Assembly (NCBI GenBank): GCA_913776615.1 | Contig: CAJYPK010000040.1 | Location: forward strand, 1-64,000 | Origin: an uncultured Hymenobacter sp. | GTDB lineage: Bacteria; Bacteroidota; Bacteroidia; Cytophagales; Hymenobacteraceae | Direction of reading: 5' to 3' | Length of the DNA: 64,000 bases | Part shown: piece after piece, positions 62,516 through 64,000 of the stretch | How positions within the stretch are numbered: the first letter of the stretch is position 1 | How the letters are laid out: each line of letters starts with the position of its first letter | The notes under the pieces: generated by a model | What the model was told of the DNA's origin: nothing | What the model saw: the letters and a program-made list of their open reading frames with translations, nothing else | The model's database searches: none | Position numbers and translations under genes: made by a program

Positions 62516-63730
62516 ATTAGGCAGGGTGCCCTGCGTACCCCCAGCGCCGCGCTCGTCAAAGGCGTCGGCCAGCTTGTTGAGGTTGAAGTGCAGCGACACC
62601 CGGATGGTATTGGCCACGGGGTTGGCTTGGGCGTTGGGCACGAGGTAGGTGCCATCGACGCCGAATACCGACAGCCGGGCGCCCAGGCCGAAGCTCAGGT
62701 ATTGGCGATCGCCAGAGTTAGGATTCTCGTAGAAGTAGCCCACGCGGGCCGCGATGGTATTGTTGTACCAGTATTCGAGGCCGGTGTGCAGGTTGATTTC
62801 TTGCAATTCCCCCTTGAAGCCAGCCGGCGAATCGTGAAAGGAGCTGAAAATGCCCGCTACGATGCCCTGCTGCTGACGCTCGTCGTTGATCTGGCGCACG
62901 CGGTTTACCTGCGTGGCGTCGCTGGCGTTGTAAGGATCCTCGTAGTAGGGCGAGGGGATGAGCAGCTTGGTAGCGTCGAAAGCCAGCGTAATCTTGTTGT
63001 ACGAGTCAATTTCGCGGGTGATGGCCGTGCCCAGGCGCAGCTGCGTGGGCAGGAAGCTGGGGGTGCTGGGATTAGCATACACCATCTTGTTGCCGAGATT
63101 GGAGAGGGCCGCGCCAAAAGCCAGGTTGTACACGCCCGTGCCGATGGTGGCATCCTTGCTGTAATACGCGCCCAAGTCGGCGGCGAAAGAGTTGCCCGCC
63201 TGCGCATCATTGCCCGGCGTGTTACCCACCAGGTTGGAGCGCACGTAGCGCGCCGAAATGCCGAGGCCGAAGTTTTCGCCCAGCTTCTGCCCGTACGATA
63301 CGGAGAAGGCGTATTCCTTGGGGTCGAAGGTGCCGTTGGGCAGGTTGCTGCCGTCGCGGTAATCGATGCGGCCCAGGCTGAAATACATGAGCGAGGCCGC
63401 GATGGCGCCCCGGTCGCCCACCTTACCGTAGCCCGAGAGGTAGCTCAGGCTCATGTCGTCGGTTACCTGCCGCAGCCACGGCGAGTACGAGGGCGAGGCC
63501 GCGTACTTGTACTCGACAAAGCCCAGCTTGCCGGGGTTGTAAAACGCCGCGTTGGCATCGGGCGAAGTGGCTACCCCGGCATCGCCCAGGGCCGCGCCCC
63601 GGGCGTCGGGGCTGAGCGTCAGGATGGGCACCGCCGTGGTAATGGTGCGAATGGTAGTCTGGGCGAGCGCGGCCGAGGAGGTGAGCAGCACCAGCGCCGG
63701 CGCCAGACGTAGCGTACGAGAAAAGGTCAT
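62513..63730 (-). CDS. porV: Type IX secretion outer-membrane protein PorV
   Basis: About 405 residues with a signal peptide (LVLLTSSAALAQ). The OmpP1/FadL-like barrel starts with the PorV signature VPILTLSPDARGAALGDAGVATSPDANAAFYNPGKLGF-type region (motif SPDARGAALGDAG) and contains YLSGYGKVGDRGAIAASLMYFSLG. PorV is a shuttle and attachment-complex protein that carries cargo to the PorU sortase. It follows the porU end directly, the classical order. The ATG at 63730 gives the signal peptide. Confidence 0.93.
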   Translation of the reverse strand: MTFSRTLRLAPALVLLTSSAALAQTTIRTITTAVPILTLSPDARGAALGDAGVATSPDANAAFYNPGKLGFVEYKYAASPSYSPWLRQVTDDMSLSYLSGYGKVGDRGAIAASLMYFSLGRIDYRDGSNLPNGTFDPKEYAFSVSYGQKLGENFGLGISARYVRSNLVGNTPGNDAQAGNSFAADLGAYYSKDATIGTGVYNLAFGAALSNLGNKMVYANPSTPSFLPTQLRLGTAITREIDSYNKITLAFDATKLLIPSPYYEDPYNASDATQVNRVRQINDERQQQGIVAGIFSSFHDSPAGFKGELQEINLHTGLEYWYNNTIAARVGYFYENPNSGDRQYLSFGLGARLSVFGVDGTYLVPNAQANPVANTIRVSLHFNLNKLADAFDERGAGGTQGTLPN

Positions 63731-63847
63731 ATAAGTCGGCAAATAGCTCGGTTACAAGAGGAGGCTGGCCGCTGGCCAAAAGTTGCAAGTGAAAAAGGAC
63801 GCCGCCAGCGCCAGCGCACGCCAACAACGTTAACTAGAAGAATGAGT

Positions 63848-64000
63848 TTAGTTCAACAAAACTAGCTTCTCAAATTTAGTCGCGGCCTGGCCATCGGGCG
63901 TGCGCACGCTCACCCGGTACACGTACACGCCGCGAGCCAACTGGTCGTTGTAGTCGTCGCGGCCGTTCCAGGTTAGCGCCGCATCCTGCAGGGTGCTGGG
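63848..64000 (-). CDS. porU: Type IX secretion sortase PorU, C-terminal end
   Basis: The minus strand reads 50 residues into the window, ending ARGVYVYRVSVRT, QAATKFEKLVLLN and a stop at 63848. The WNGRDDYND and final FEKLVLLN segments are typical of the PorU C-terminus. This was not in the ORF track because it has no start here. The gap to porV is about 117 bp. PorU removes sorting tails and attaches cargo to surface lipid. Confidence 0.85.
   Translation of the reverse strand, partial: PSTLQDAALTWNGRDDYNDQLARGVYVYRVSVRTPDGQAATKFEKLVLLN

Overview
The window looks like chromosome of a GC-rich Bacteroidota, most likely a Hymenobacter-type cytophagalean. Supporting signs are the fused murF-alr gene, a SusC/SusD pair, type IX secretion genes (porV and the end of porU), two proteins with type IX sorting tails, CarboxypepD-like outer-membrane proteins and many promoters with the Bacteroidota -7 box TAnnTTTG. 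The genus is inferred; there is no rRNA gene to confirm it.

Layout. 1-2.3 kb is a small accessory patch: an IS5-type transposase start, an RHS-core protein cut by that element, a transglutaminase-like protein and an IS3 remnant. 2.3-12.5 kb holds household and envelope genes (DMT transporter, recX, DUF4230, a membrane protein, an ACC-deaminase-like PLP enzyme, a YfhO protein, an EEP phosphatase/nuclease) and a striking 72-bp inverted repeat. 12.7-28.8 kb is a RiPP (ribosomal peptide natural product) locus. 28.8-36.2 kb has murF-alr, an OmpA lipoprotein and an alpha/beta hydrolase between two paralogous CarboxypepD-like proteins. 36.4-44 kb has feoAB and susCD. 44.3-52.3 kb has RNase D, a CarboxypepD/DUF5686-like outer-membrane protein, mltG, dtd, a MazG-like pyrophosphohydrolase, anmK and a DUF2490 protein. 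52.4-64 kb has a 1460-residue CARDB-repeat secreted protein, an ftsB/divIC-like gene, enolase, a glycosyltransferase, a catalytically degenerate M16 peptidase homologue and porV/porU.

The RiPP locus is the main discovery candidate. A TonB-receptor-like outer-membrane protein is followed by three near-identical precursor peptides (leader ending LKGG, core with CTQNT(G/S)C), a fourth divergent precursor-like peptide, a radical SAM/SPASM enzyme, an unrecognised helical protein, a C39-peptidase ABC exporter, a very short HlyD-like adaptor and a full-length LanB-type dehydratase. Convergent to these lies a LytS/LytTR two-component system. Divergent from that system is a second, cysteine-free, Thr/Ser-rich precursor with a class I-type leader, followed by a LanC-like protein whose three zinc-ligand positions are all replaced. 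The outer-membrane gene and the second precursor carry the same promoter module: two GGTTGGT-like half-sites 21 bp apart, then exactly 32 bp, then TAGGTTTG, then 60-61 nt to the ATG. This matches LytTR-regulator architecture and ties both arms into one predicted regulon.

Intergenic space is rich in dispersed inverted repeats of several families. Several have remodelled genes: one inserts about 37 codons in frame into murF-alr, one supplies the stop codon of a glycosyltransferase and half of the enolase -7 box, and one abuts the porV stop. Assignments rest on motif recognition only; no database search was possible.
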